IMG/VR virus record: IMGVR_UViG_3300037963_005223
Span: 1-33,113 of that record
DNA: 33,113 nucleotides
Reading direction: 5' to 3' (one strand)
DNA from: a virus
In this document: positions 1 to 5,514 of the stretch, piece after piece
How the letters are laid out: each line of letters begins with the position of its first letter
How positions within the stretch are numbered: the stretch's first letter is position 1
The notes under the pieces: model-generated
Told to the model about the DNA's origin: nothing
The model's database searches: none
The model's input: the letters and a program-made list of their open reading frames with translations, nothing else
Translations under genes and position numbers: made by a program

Positions 1-17
1 AAACAAAAGGATAAGAC

Positions 18-188
18 ATGACTATACAAATTCAGTTAGATGAGCTAGGACTGTGTGACCTAGCTCAGAGACTAGACACAATCGATAAAACAGAAGCGAT
101 CGCTTCTGTATATGATGCAGACTGGAGCAAAGAAGAGCAGCATTTAAAGCAGCTTGCCATACTTCTTATCGAGGCGTACTATGATTAA
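18..188 (+). CDS. Small early protein, left copy (56 aa), unknown function
   Basis: A 56-residue ORF begins with MTIQIQLDELGLCDLAQRL and ends in EAYYD. AAAGGATAAGAC sits just before its ATG. It overlaps the next gene by 8 bases (ATGATTAA). A second copy of the same length lies at 32365-32535 and is identical at 46 of 56 residues by my count, with the changes concentrated at residues 24-30. Conservation of length and of both flanking signals between copies supports real coding. It is acidic, has no membrane segment and no domain that I recognise. Its constant pairing with the ribbon-helix-helix gene suggests a joint role, which is inference. The window starts inside its leader, so its upstream hairpin and promoter are not visible. 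Confidence 0.7.
   Translation: MTIQIQLDELGLCDLAQRLDTIDKTEAIASVYDADWSKEEQHLKQLAILLIEAYYD
90..109. repeat. 20-bp perfect palindrome in the left-copy small early gene
   Basis: The sequence ACAGAAGCGATCGCTTCTGT reads the same on both strands. It falls in the segment where the left copy differs most from the right copy of this gene, and the right copy has no palindrome there. Function unknown. Confidence 0.6.
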
Positions 189-465
189 ACGACCAACAGG
201 TTTCAGGGCGCACGGCGCGCCCTCGGTGGTACGTGGTACACGTATCAGTATAGAACTCGATAGCAGACTTGAGAGAGTAGCTACTCGTCTGGGTATATCG
301 AAATCTCAAACCATAGCAGAGTGCGTGCTCGCTTACGTTCTCCAGCTGGAGATAGAGCACGGTATAGCAGACCATAGCAATGAGGATTGTAGTGGTATTG
401 TAGGCGATACCATAGCAGAACCAGAGGACCATAGCAGAGCAAAGGATAACAATGAAGAACAATAA
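181..465 (+). CDS. Ribbon-helix-helix DNA-binding protein, left copy (94 aa)
   Basis: The start at 181 (MIKRPTG) is chosen because it overlaps the previous stop by 8 bases and matches the start of the right-end copy at 32528. An upstream in-frame ATG at 154 has no match there. Residues 20-58 follow the CopG/Arc ribbon-helix-helix pattern: a short strand (TRISIELD), a helix (SRLERVATRLG), then a helix beginning SKSQTIAECVLAYV. Such proteins are small dimeric repressors, often autoregulatory. The first 63 residues match the right copy at 59 positions, while the acidic tail diverges. The final EQ comes from the junction with the next gene. Targets are unknown. The two dyads just inside this gene are candidates for its own operator. 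Confidence 0.75.
   Translation: MIKRPTGFRAHGAPSVVRGTRISIELDSRLERVATRLGISKSQTIAECVLAYVLQLEIEHGIADHSNEDCSGIVGDTIAEPEDHSRAKDNNEEQ
205..244. promoter_or_regulatory. Two adjacent dyads inside the ribbon-helix-helix gene
   Basis: Positions 205-223 form AGGGCGC, a 5-base loop, then GCGCCCT. Positions 230-244 form TACGTG-GTA-CACGTA. Both are perfect and both are kept in the right copy (32552-32570 and 32577-32591). They could be operators or an mRNA hairpin near the start codon. They also encode conserved residues, so selection on the protein could explain their retention. Confidence 0.35.
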
Positions 466-799
466 GATAAGACTAGACTTTATGATGATGCCTATCATCA
501 TGAAACATTTTCAACTATTCAACGAACGGTGCGCCGATGGCAGGGGCAAGCAAGTATGGGATCTCTATCATGAGTACGTCAATGGTGTAGCAAAGCACGA
601 TTGGAAACGATCGTGCACACCGACAACGATCAGTGGTGTGATACACGGCAAGAAGTATAGCCAATTGATTACACCCAGTGACGTTAGCTGTACCTGTCCA
701 TCTTTCAAGTACAGTGCCGAAGGGCAAGAGACGTGCAAACATATTGCTGTCTTGCTGTTGCTCTTGTGGCAACATGAACTATACTGGATAAATAAATAA
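452..799 (+). CDS. SWIM-type zinc-finger protein (115 aa)
   Basis: The start at 452 has AAAGGATAACA before the ATG and overlaps the previous gene by 14 bases. Near the C terminus the sequence has C-T-C-P-S-F, a short spacer, then C-K-H-I, which is the CxC...CxH arrangement of SWIM zinc fingers. A hydrophobic helix follows, as in other SWIM proteins. SWIM fingers bind DNA or protein partners and occur in helicases, MULE transposases and Shu-type recombination proteins. Here the finger stands almost alone. Placement directly before the replication genes suggests a role in early replication or recombination, which is inference. A partial second copy begins at 33031 and runs off the window. The gene's start codon and SD look derived from those of the extra gene found in the right copy. 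Confidence 0.7.
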   Translation: MKNNKIRLDFMMMPIIMKHFQLFNERCADGRGKQVWDLYHEYVNGVAKHDWKRSCTPTTISGVIHGKKYSQLITPSDVSCTCPSFKYSAEGQETCKHIAVLLLLLWQHELYWINK

Positions 800-825
800 G
801 CAGGGCACGCTCATATGCCCTGCTT
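798..825 (+). terminator. Hairpin after the SWIM gene
   Basis: A perfect 10-bp stem (AAGCAGGGCA with TGCCCTGCTT) around an 8-base loop begins at the SWIM stop codon. The following bases are TTAATCT, not a strong T-run. It is therefore a weak terminator or an attenuator before the replication genes. Confidence 0.55.
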
Positions 826-861
826 AATCTACAATCTAACTATCATAACAAAAGGATAAGT
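826..861 (+). promoter_or_regulatory. Leader of the replication initiator gene
   Basis: AATCTACAATCTA is followed by ATAACAAAAGGATAAGT and the ATG. This matches the TACAAT / AACAAA / AAGGA elements found before the small early genes at the right end, but without the ACTC/GAGT dyad. No good -35 box is visible, so promoter activity is uncertain. Confidence 0.45.
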
Positions 862-1707
862 ATGACATCAAAGAGAATAGCACAATCCAGGAAGAAGGGC
901 AAGGCACATTTTATTGCTATACCTTTCCAGCTGGAGTGCAGCAAAGGTAAGAACAGCGAAGTCGAAGCAGCTTTTGAATGGATGAAGCTTCGAAGTCTTG
1001 ATTGTGTACCAGCACAAAGAGAGCTTGCAGCCCGCTGGGGTTGGACACTTTACAAGGTTAGACAGTTCTGTTTGGCAATGGAAGATTGGTATGTATTGTA
1101 TGCATCGAAAGGTAAATCAATCACAAATCAATCAAGTTTCAATCAAGATTTTGTCGATGATCCCCAAGATACCGAGGGTCAATTTTCAAAATCAATCACA
1201 AATCAATCAAGTTTCAATCAAGGTCAATCGGAAACGCCCGACAATGGGGAGTTATCAGAGCCCTATAAACAATATAAATTAATAAATATTGGTGTTGTTA
1301 ATTACAGGGTCCAGGAAACAGTTAGTGATAGCCTGTATCGTAGCATCAAAGATAATCCGAATTGCATAGCTTTACTGTCAAAATGGATAGAGCTATACAA
1401 AGCAGCAGGATATGACATTGATTGTATCCTTGCCCAAGACCTAGGTACTACGTCAAGGGTATGCAGAGAAGGCCTTCTGGATGATGCTCTGCTCATTGTG
1501 GAGTGGTGCTTTACTGCTACCACTTGCGGCCGTGCTAACTGGAGGAGAGAGAAGGGCTACATAAATCTATACTCTCTCCTTGGGAGAGATGTATTTGCAG
1601 ACAACCTGCAAAAGGCACGTAACTGGAAGCACAAACCACAACCAACACCAACAGAACAATCTACAACTACAACAACAACTACTCGAATTAAATGGGAGAA
1701 CCTATGA
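862..1707 (+). CDS. Replication initiator, lambda O-like (281 aa)
   Basis: AAAGGATAAGT precedes the ATG. Residues about 30-80 look like a winged-helix domain (VPAQRELAARWGWTLYKVR), the type found in phage replisome organisers and O-like initiators. Residues about 85-125 contain KSITNQSSFNQ twice, encoded by exact 34-bp direct repeats: the iterons lie inside the gene, as in lambda O. The C-terminal half (about 170-250) may carry the partner-binding region. The tail is a low-complexity TPTEQSTTTTTTT stretch. The stop overlaps the next start as ATGA. Known for this class: the initiator binds iterons in its own gene and recruits the helicase through a loader. Family assignment rests on motif, position and iterons, not on a search. 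Confidence 0.65.
   Translation: MTSKRIAQSRKKGKAHFIAIPFQLECSKGKNSEVEAAFEWMKLRSLDCVPAQRELAARWGWTLYKVRQFCLAMEDWYVLYASKGKSITNQSSFNQDFVDDPQDTEGQFSKSITNQSSFNQGQSETPDNGELSEPYKQYKLINIGVVNYRVQETVSDSLYRSIKDNPNCIALLSKWIELYKAAGYDIDCILAQDLGTTSRVCREGLLDDALLIVEWCFTATTCGRANWRREKGYINLYSLLGRDVFADNLQKARNWKHKPQPTPTEQSTTTTTTTRIKWENL
1114..1310. other. Probable replication origin (iterons plus AT-rich segment)
   Basis: Exact 34-bp repeats lie at 1114-1147 and 1189-1222, 75 bp apart. Each is built from three 11-bp units (AAATCAATCAC, AAATCAATCAA, GTTTCAATCAA) sharing TCAATCA, which places sites about one helical turn apart. Looser TCAAT copies lie at 1179-1183 and 1224-1228. A strongly AT-rich stretch follows at about 1262-1305. 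Iterons followed by an AT-rich unwinding region inside the initiator gene is the lambda-type origin plan. Confidence 0.65.
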
Positions 1708-2417
1708 GTATGACAACAAAACAAGCACTATCGCAAGCAATAGAAGACTACGCTGTTGCTTTCAACAAGAACGACAAATGGATACAAAGAGCCTGGCCTG
1801 TATGGGAAGGTGTCTTTGAGGAAAGCCATCCAAAGGCAATCCTCAAAGGGTTTCAATCCATCATAACAACACCAAGAGAATACCAGCCAAAGTTGTCTGA
1901 CTTGGTTGGTGCAGTCAAGAAGGCCACGGTTGACTTGGGGCTGGGTGCTACACACAATCAACATCAAGAATACAACCTATGTCAAGACTGCGAATACAGA
2001 CAAGGGTACGTGCGGACTGCTGCACACTATACTTGGATAGCACCGACCGAAGGAAGGTTCAAGCAGGGCGAGTATTATGTCAGCACGAAAATGAATATAT
2101 GTGGATGTCAAGGTAGTCTCGATAGACTACAGGCAACAGGATCTCGAATGGCTGGTGAACGTCATATTAAACTACAAAGAGATCCACGAATAGAGCTCCA
2201 CGAGTTTTATCAAACGTGCAGAGATTTACCTACTCTGACCCATCGAGAGACGATGAAGCCAGAAGAGTATGCCAACCTGAAACAGAACAGTGGCAAGGGT
2301 ACACATAGGTTCAGAAGGATCATCGACACCCTTATGTCAGGTAACCAGGAAGCAAGGGATGCTATCTTTAATGCACCCAAACGACAGCCAGACTATGATT
2401 GGGGGGACTATGAATAA
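1704..2417 (+). CDS. Putative replicative helicase loader (237 aa)
   Basis: The start at 1704 is chosen because its ATG overlaps the previous TGA (ATGA) and has GGGAGA 5 bases upstream. An in-frame ATG at 1692 lacks this. The N-terminal 80 residues (W-P-x-W segment, ILKGFQ, then PREYQPKLSDLV) resemble the alpha-helical fold of phage helicase loader/inhibitor proteins. The middle contains C-Q-D-C and later C-G-C, a possible zinc site. Position directly after the initiator matches lambda O-P order. The C terminus is acidic and aromatic (YDWGDYE). Function is inferred mostly from context; a zinc-binding DNA protein of another kind is possible. Confidence 0.5.
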   Translation: MSMTTKQALSQAIEDYAVAFNKNDKWIQRAWPVWEGVFEESHPKAILKGFQSIITTPREYQPKLSDLVGAVKKATVDLGLGATHNQHQEYNLCQDCEYRQGYVRTAAHYTWIAPTEGRFKQGEYYVSTKMNICGCQGSLDRLQATGSRMAGERHIKLQRDPRIELHEFYQTCRDLPTLTHRETMKPEEYANLKQNSGKGTHRFRRIIDTLMSGNQEARDAIFNAPKRQPDYDWGDYE

Positions 2418-2592
2418 CGACTATCCAATACCAGACAATGCTCAGGCCGTGTCCGATAGACTATGGATGGGTAAATATATAGTTATATACTTTCCAAAGT
2501 CAGGAGGCTATGCCTTCCTGGACAAGGACGGAAACTTTCGAATAATCAATCAAATCATACTACGATCATTGCATAGGAGATACAGACAATGA
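2410..2592 (+). CDS. Small hypothetical protein (60 aa)
   Basis: The start at 2410 (MNNDYPIPD) follows a GGGGGG run and overlaps the previous stop by 8 bases. An in-frame ATG at 2290 would lie deep inside the loader gene and is rejected. The protein has a beta-rich centre (GKYIVIYFPKSGGYAFLD) and a basic C terminus (RSLHRRYRQ). The stop overlaps the next start as ATGA, so it is translationally coupled to the annealing protein. I recognise no family. Confidence 0.6.
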   Translation: MNNDYPIPDNAQAVSDRLWMGKYIVIYFPKSGGYAFLDKDGNFRIINQIILRSLHRRYRQ

Positions 2593-3107
2593 GTACATTT
2601 AAAACACTGAATGGTATAGATGTCAACAACAACACTAAGAAGAAGGGCAAGCTCACGTACCTCAGCTGGGCTTGGGCTTGGGCTGAACTGCTCAAGAGAT
2701 ACCCAGACAGTAAACGTATCGTTTATGAGAATGCTCAGACTGGTTTACCATACTGGAAAGACAATGGTGGTGTCATCGTCAAGGTAGGTATTGTTGTTGG
2801 TGGTGTAGAACATATCTCTCACTTGGCTTGTATGGATAATAGAATGAATGCCATTCAGCCGGACAAGGTGACAATGAGAGATGTTACTGATACGATACAA
2901 AGATGCACGGTAAAAGCAATAGCATTGCACGGGCTAGGTCTATACATCTATGCTGGTGAGGATCTTCCTGAGATGCCATTACTCGAACCGGGTACACCAG
3001 TCTTTGATCGAGCCAAGATATGGATACGAACAGAGGGCGGATCGATTGAACAGGCACGGTCGAAATATACCATTACCAAGGAGGTAGAGGATTTACTACT
3101 CAAGTAA
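2589..3107 (+). CDS. Single-strand annealing protein, DUF1071/Sak3 type (172 aa)
   Basis: Residues 17-35 (KKKGKLTYLSWAWAWAEL) followed by KRYPDSKRIVYENAQTG and, further on, V-E-H-I-S-H-L-A-C-M-D and IQRCTVKAIALHGLGLYIY are the signature of DUF1071 (Sak3) phage recombinases, distant relatives of the Rad52/RecT annealing group. Such proteins coat and anneal single-stranded DNA for recombination-dependent replication and end repair. It is the last rightward gene, coupled to the gene before it and followed by a strong hairpin. The length is a little below many relatives, which often carry extra C-terminal segments. No exonuclease partner is visible. Confidence 0.8.
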   Translation: MSTFKTLNGIDVNNNTKKKGKLTYLSWAWAWAELLKRYPDSKRIVYENAQTGLPYWKDNGGVIVKVGIVVGGVEHISHLACMDNRMNAIQPDKVTMRDVTDTIQRCTVKAIALHGLGLYIYAGEDLPEMPLLEPGTPVFDRAKIWIRTEGGSIEQARSKYTITKEVEDLLLK

Positions 3108-3126
3108 GATAATGAGGGAATAAACA

Positions 3127-3151
3127 GGTCAGCTTCGTGCTGGCCTTTTTT
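3127..3151. terminator. Terminator between the convergent operons
   Basis: GGTCAGC, loop TTCGT, GCTGGCC (one G-U wobble) is followed by six T residues on the plus strand. It ends the rightward replication operon. On the minus strand the same stem is followed only by TGTTTATT, so it is a weaker stop for the leftward operon, whose last stop codon lies at 3150-3152. Confidence 0.85.
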
Positions 3152-3608
3152 ATTTTATAATGCGCAGTGCTTCCTTGAGATCAGATAGCTGTTGTGGTGC
3201 TACATCTGATTGGTGTACCAGTCTAGTATACAGAGTACTCAATACAAACTTGGAGGCCTGCATCTTTGCCATATCATTGCTATCAGGACTACCAAGTATA
3301 TATCCCATTGCTTCAATAGCAGGACATACCAGCTGGACTAGTCGTTCGTCCAATGCTTCTGGGGTCATCTCCTGCATAGGTAACAGTGTAAGTGGATGAG
3401 CGGTTGGAGGTTTGTATTCCCTGACTACCCTAGCAAATACTGGTATGTTCTTCTTCCATCCTCTTACAGTGTTGTGATGTACACCAACAGCTTCAGCTAC
3501 CTTGGGTATAGACCAACCTTCAGCAACCAACTGAGCGGCCTTTAACTGCTTGTGTGTTAACCCTGTTTTATAATCACGAGCTTCTTTTGTCTTTTTGTCC
3601 TTGGACAT
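3150..3608 (-). CDS. HTH protein, candidate small terminase subunit (152 aa)
   Basis: Residues 17-52 form a Sleeping-Beauty/Rec-like helix-turn-helix (LTHKQLKAAQLVAEGWS, then IPKVAEAVGVHHNTVRGWKK), a type used by many phage TerS proteins and by transposase-like regulators. The rest is helical with a basic end. TerS recognises packaging sites and loads TerL. Against this, the gene is the very last of the leftward operon, about 23 kb from TerL, and not beside it; no other TerS candidate is seen near TerL. A transcriptional regulator is the alternative. It overlaps the amidase gene by 35 bases. Confidence 0.5.
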   Translation of the reverse strand: MSKDKKTKEARDYKTGLTHKQLKAAQLVAEGWSIPKVAEAVGVHHNTVRGWKKNIPVFARVVREYKPPTAHPLTLLPMQEMTPEALDERLVQLVCPAIEAMGYILGSPDSNDMAKMQASKFVLSTLYTRLVHQSDVAPQQLSDLKEALRIIK

Positions 3609-4020
3609 GTGCTACCCTCCAATCTGATACCCATTTAAATAAGTGTTGTCCTGGACAAGCTGTCTGCCCGAGCTCCATATGTCCATATATCTCACCAGCA
3701 TCTAGATCAAACTCATCTAGTAAACCACGCAATAGCACAGACAACGATTGCTCTTGCCCTGGTGTCATAGCAAAATCATCTGTTTCATAATTACCAACAA
3801 CACAAATACCAATACTATTTTTATTATGACCTTTGACGTGAGCACCCACCTTAGCAAAGGGCCTTCCCATCATTATACTACCATCAGCTTCTATTACGTA
3901 ATGGTATCCAACACCAGTCCAGCCTCTATCCTTATGCCACTGGTCAATCATATCTCTGGTGGTGTTTTGTTGAGAGGATGCACTGTGATGTACAAAGATT
4001 TTATTGATACGTCTCATCAT
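3574..4020 (-). CDS. N-acetylmuramoyl-L-alanine amidase, T7 lysozyme-like endolysin (148 aa)
   Basis: This is an Amidase_2/PGRP-fold protein. The pattern FVHHSA (His11), GYHYVI, then YGHMELGQTACPG (His114 and Cys122, eight residues apart) reproduces the three zinc ligands of T7 lysozyme. It cuts the amide bond between muramic acid and L-alanine in peptidoglycan, for lysis. No signal peptide is seen, so it probably needs a holin. The start at 4020 is chosen for its TAATG overlap with the previous gene and an AGGG ten bases upstream; starts at 4026 and 4044 are also open. It lacks the RNA polymerase partner known for the T7 enzyme. Confidence 0.9.
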   Translation of the reverse strand: MMRRINKIFVHHSASSQQNTTRDMIDQWHKDRGWTGVGYHYVIEADGSIMMGRPFAKVGAHVKGHNKNSIGICVVGNYETDDFAMTPGQEQSLSVLLRGLLDEFDLDAGEIYGHMELGQTACPGQHLFKWVSDWRVAHVQGQKDKRSS

Positions 4021-4295
4021 TACCATTTCACCCTGTTTGCCCAATACGCTGCACTCATTTTACCCTTCTTTATATTTTTTGCGTGGCGAGCTTTAAATGA
4101 TTTTGCACGTTTTGTCATAGTCCGATCACCAGTTTTACCTTGCTGTCCAAATCGTATCAACTTTGTACGATCGCCGTCTTTGGCCATTACAACGTGGCTT
4201 TTACTGCCGTGCTTAGGAGTTCTCTTTGGCTTATTAAATCCAGACAAACCTAGTCGTTTCATCGTTGCTTTAGCACGGGTATGTTTTCCCTTCAT
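4020..4295 (-). CDS. Small basic protein, DUF6321-like (91 aa)
   Basis: The protein is lysine- and arginine-rich. The ordered segments GLSGFNKPKRTPKHGSKSH, TKLIRFGQQG and SFKARHAKNIKKGKMSAAYW match a family that I associate with marine phages and know as DUF6321. The biochemical function is not known. It is the fifth of five consecutive very basic small proteins between a coiled-coil membrane protein and the endolysin. Binding DNA or RNA, or a minor virion role, is plausible from charge alone. Confidence 0.75.
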   Translation of the reverse strand: MKGKHTRAKATMKRLGLSGFNKPKRTPKHGSKSHVVMAKDGDRTKLIRFGQQGKTGDRTMTKRAKSFKARHAKNIKKGKMSAAYWANRVKW

Positions 4296-4534
4296 CGTTT
4301 CTTTCCTTTGTGTAAACCGTGACGAGCATGTTGTTTACCCCTACGTGTAGCCTCTCGCTTCTTGCGATTTGCTGCAGCAAGTTTACGTCTACCAGCTGGA
4401 GTACTCTTTAGCTTTTTAATCTGTGCTGATGGAGCATAAACTTCACCAGTTTTTTTCGACGGCTTGCCTGATGGAGTGCGCCACTTCTGACGCGTCCATT
4501 TTTTCAGGCTCTTCTGGCTTTTTTTCAATGGCAT
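4292..4534 (-). CDS. Small basic protein, DUF5872-like (80 aa)
   Basis: SLKKWTRQKWRTPSGKPSKK followed by GEVYAPSAQIKKLKSTP and a C-terminal basic helix (RKLAAANRKKREATRRGKQ) resembles proteins I know as DUF5872, which are seen in phages and large DNA viruses. Function unknown. Its start overlaps the preceding 37-residue gene as TAATG and its stop overlaps the next start as ATGA, so it is translated as part of the basic-protein cassette. The family name is from memory. Confidence 0.7.
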   Translation of the reverse strand: MPLKKSQKSLKKWTRQKWRTPSGKPSKKTGEVYAPSAQIKKLKSTPAGRRKLAAANRKKREATRRGKQHARHGLHKGKKR

Positions 4535-4647
4535 TATTTCTTCTTAATGCGTATCATTTTTTTCTTCTTCGGCTTCATCATCGAGGTCTTCTTCTTTTTT
4601 GGTGGTCGTCCTCTTTTGCTTCCGTATGTTCCTGGTCCTTTTGGCAT
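4534..4647 (-). CDS. Very basic 37-aa protein with an AT-hook-like motif
   Basis: AAAGGGAGATAAA lies directly before the ATG, and the stop overlaps the next start as TAATG. The protein starts MPKGPGTYGSKRGRPPKKKK and ends in three lysines; 17 of its 37 residues are Lys or Arg. KRGRPPKKK fits an AT-hook core (GRP flanked by basic residues), which binds the minor groove of AT-rich DNA. The N terminus (GTYGSKRGRP) recurs in tiny proteins of other phages as I remember them. The strong SD, coupling and neighbours argue for real coding despite the size. Confidence 0.7.
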   Translation of the reverse strand: MPKGPGTYGSKRGRPPKKKKTSMMKPKKKKMIRIKKK

Positions 4648-4648
4648 T

Positions 4649-4780
4649 TTATCTCCCTTTCTTTTTTGATTTTTTATTGACTACTTTCTGTAAAGTTTTT
4701 GCTTGTGCAGCGTGTGATTTTGAGGCCTTCTTCAAACCTTTTATCACCTTCTTTATTTTATTTTTGTTTTGTTTTTTCAT
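4649..4780 (-). CDS. Very basic 43-aa helical protein
   Basis: The ATG overlaps the TGA of the upstream gene (ATGA) with GGTGG upstream, and the stop lies one base before the next gene. 18 of 43 residues are Lys or Arg. The centre (VIKGLKKASKSHAAQAKTLQ) is likely one amphipathic helix. Similar tiny lysine-rich proteins occur in this position in other marine phages as far as I recall. Function unknown; nucleic-acid binding is the obvious guess. Confidence 0.65.
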   Translation of the reverse strand: MKKQNKNKIKKVIKGLKKASKSHAAQAKTLQKVVNKKSKKKGR

Positions 4781-4962
4781 CGGTATCCGCCACCCTTAGC
4801 TTTGTATTGCTTGGCAAGCATCTGTGCTTTACGAGCAGACCACTGCCCAGGCTTTCCACCTTTGCTACCTGCTTTTATTTTATTGAATAATCGTTTTCGC
4901 ATTGCTGGTTTTGTATAGTTACCTGCTGCATTGACAGTGCTTTTCTTTTTTTTCTTTGGCAT
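4777..4962 (-). CDS. Small basic protein (61 aa), conserved phage type
   Basis: It begins MPKKKKKSTVNAAGNYTKP and continues with MRKRLFNKIKAG, GKPGQWSARKAQMLAKQYK and a GGGYR end. I recognise the NAAGNYTKP...GGKPGQWSARKAQ pattern as a recurrent small protein in marine phage genomes, with no known function. The start overlaps the upstream stop (TAATG), and the stop overlaps the 43-residue gene (ATGA). It is the first of the five basic proteins in transcription order. Confidence 0.75.
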   Translation of the reverse strand: MPKKKKKSTVNAAGNYTKPAMRKRLFNKIKAGSKGGKPGQWSARKAQMLAKQYKAKGGGYR

Positions 4963-5291
4963 TACTTTTGTACATCCCTGGCTAAATCTTTTATCCGTAG
5001 CTCCTGCACTACCTGACTTATATTATCCACACTACCTACTAAAGCGTCAACCTTTTTTTCCAAAGCAACCAGTGCCTGAGCTTGGTCCTTTTGCAAGGCT
5101 GCCTTCTCTGCTTGTAGGTCTGCAATCACTTTGTCATACCGACCACGCAGCATATCCTCTCGCTCAACAGCTTTTTCATTCAGGCCATCCATCCGCTTTT
5201 GCAGACCCTTGGTCTGAAAAACAAGATACGCTGCAAACCCAGCAAGAGGACTACTGTTAATCAATAGGTCAATCAGTGATGCCTCATCCAT
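4962..5291 (-). CDS. Membrane-anchored coiled-coil protein, possible holin or spanin (109 aa)
   Basis: Residues 5-26 (SLIDLLINSSPLAGFAAYLVF) form a single hydrophobic segment near the N terminus. Residues 28-105 are a charged heptad-rich helix (QKRMDGLNEKAVERED, then LQAEKAALQKDQAQAL). TTGGAGTAACG precedes the ATG. One N-terminal membrane anchor plus a coiled coil fits BhlA/UviB-like holin proteins or an inner-membrane spanin. It lies in the lysis end of the late operon but is separated from the endolysin by the basic cassette. Function is inferred from topology and position. Confidence 0.55.
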   Translation of the reverse strand: MDEASLIDLLINSSPLAGFAAYLVFQTKGLQKRMDGLNEKAVEREDMLRGRYDKVIADLQAEKAALQKDQAQALVALEKKVDALVGSVDNISQVVQELRIKDLARDVQK

Positions 5292-5293
5292 CG

Positions 5294-5506
5294 TTACTCC
5301 AATGTCTCCGCTATGGTATCAATCAAGCTCGGAAGAATTTGGAAGCTAGCCTCTTCAGCAATCATCCACTTTTCTTTTTTGGTAATGCGTACACCACCAT
5401 CACTGGCCTCATCCTTTGCTTCTTCGACTGCCTGCAATAGATTTAAAATCAGGGGCATCATTCGGCGCACAATGGCAATGGTTAGTTTTAATGCGTTACG
5501 GTTCAT
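5294..5506 (-). CDS. Small helical protein (70 aa)
   Basis: It has an AGGAG-preceded ATG. Residues 5-27 (ALKLTIAIVRRMMPLILNLLQ) are hydrophobic but interrupted by two arginines, giving an amphipathic rather than a clear transmembrane helix. An acidic stretch and a second helix ending TIAETLE follow. It sits between the tail-fibre gene and the coiled-coil membrane protein. A lysis role is possible but not shown. I recognise no family. Confidence 0.6.
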   Translation of the reverse strand: MNRNALKLTIAIVRRMMPLILNLLQAVEEAKDEASDGGVRITKKEKWMIAEEASFQILPSLIDTIAETLE

Positions 5507-5514
5507 TGCTACTC

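Noticed and set aside
90-109. GCGATCGC as a sign of a cyanobacterial host (HIP1 repeat)
   Set aside because: I found only one copy in 33 kb, and the word arises inside a larger palindrome. It says nothing reliable about the host.
166-501. Minus-strand ORF over the left cassette, with a similar ORF at 32369-32707
   Set aside because: Its conservation between the two ends follows from the duplicated plus-strand genes. Those genes have SD sites, coupling and a clear ribbon-helix-helix pattern, and the antisense frame has none.
1-534. Simple direct terminal repeat of the phage genome
   Set aside because: Terminal repeats of one molecule should be identical. These copies differ at many bases and by a whole gene.
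340-935. CCAGCTGG sites as a genome-wide regulatory repeat
   Set aside because: The word recurs in coding regions (for example near 341, 927, 3325, 4392, 18411 and 28722) without a common context, and the right cassette copy of the first has lost it. Only the intergenic copies form terminator stems.
3748-4350. 200-residue plus-strand ORF
   Set aside because: It lies antisense to the amidase and basic-protein genes. Its hydrophobic composition is the mirror of lysine-rich codons.
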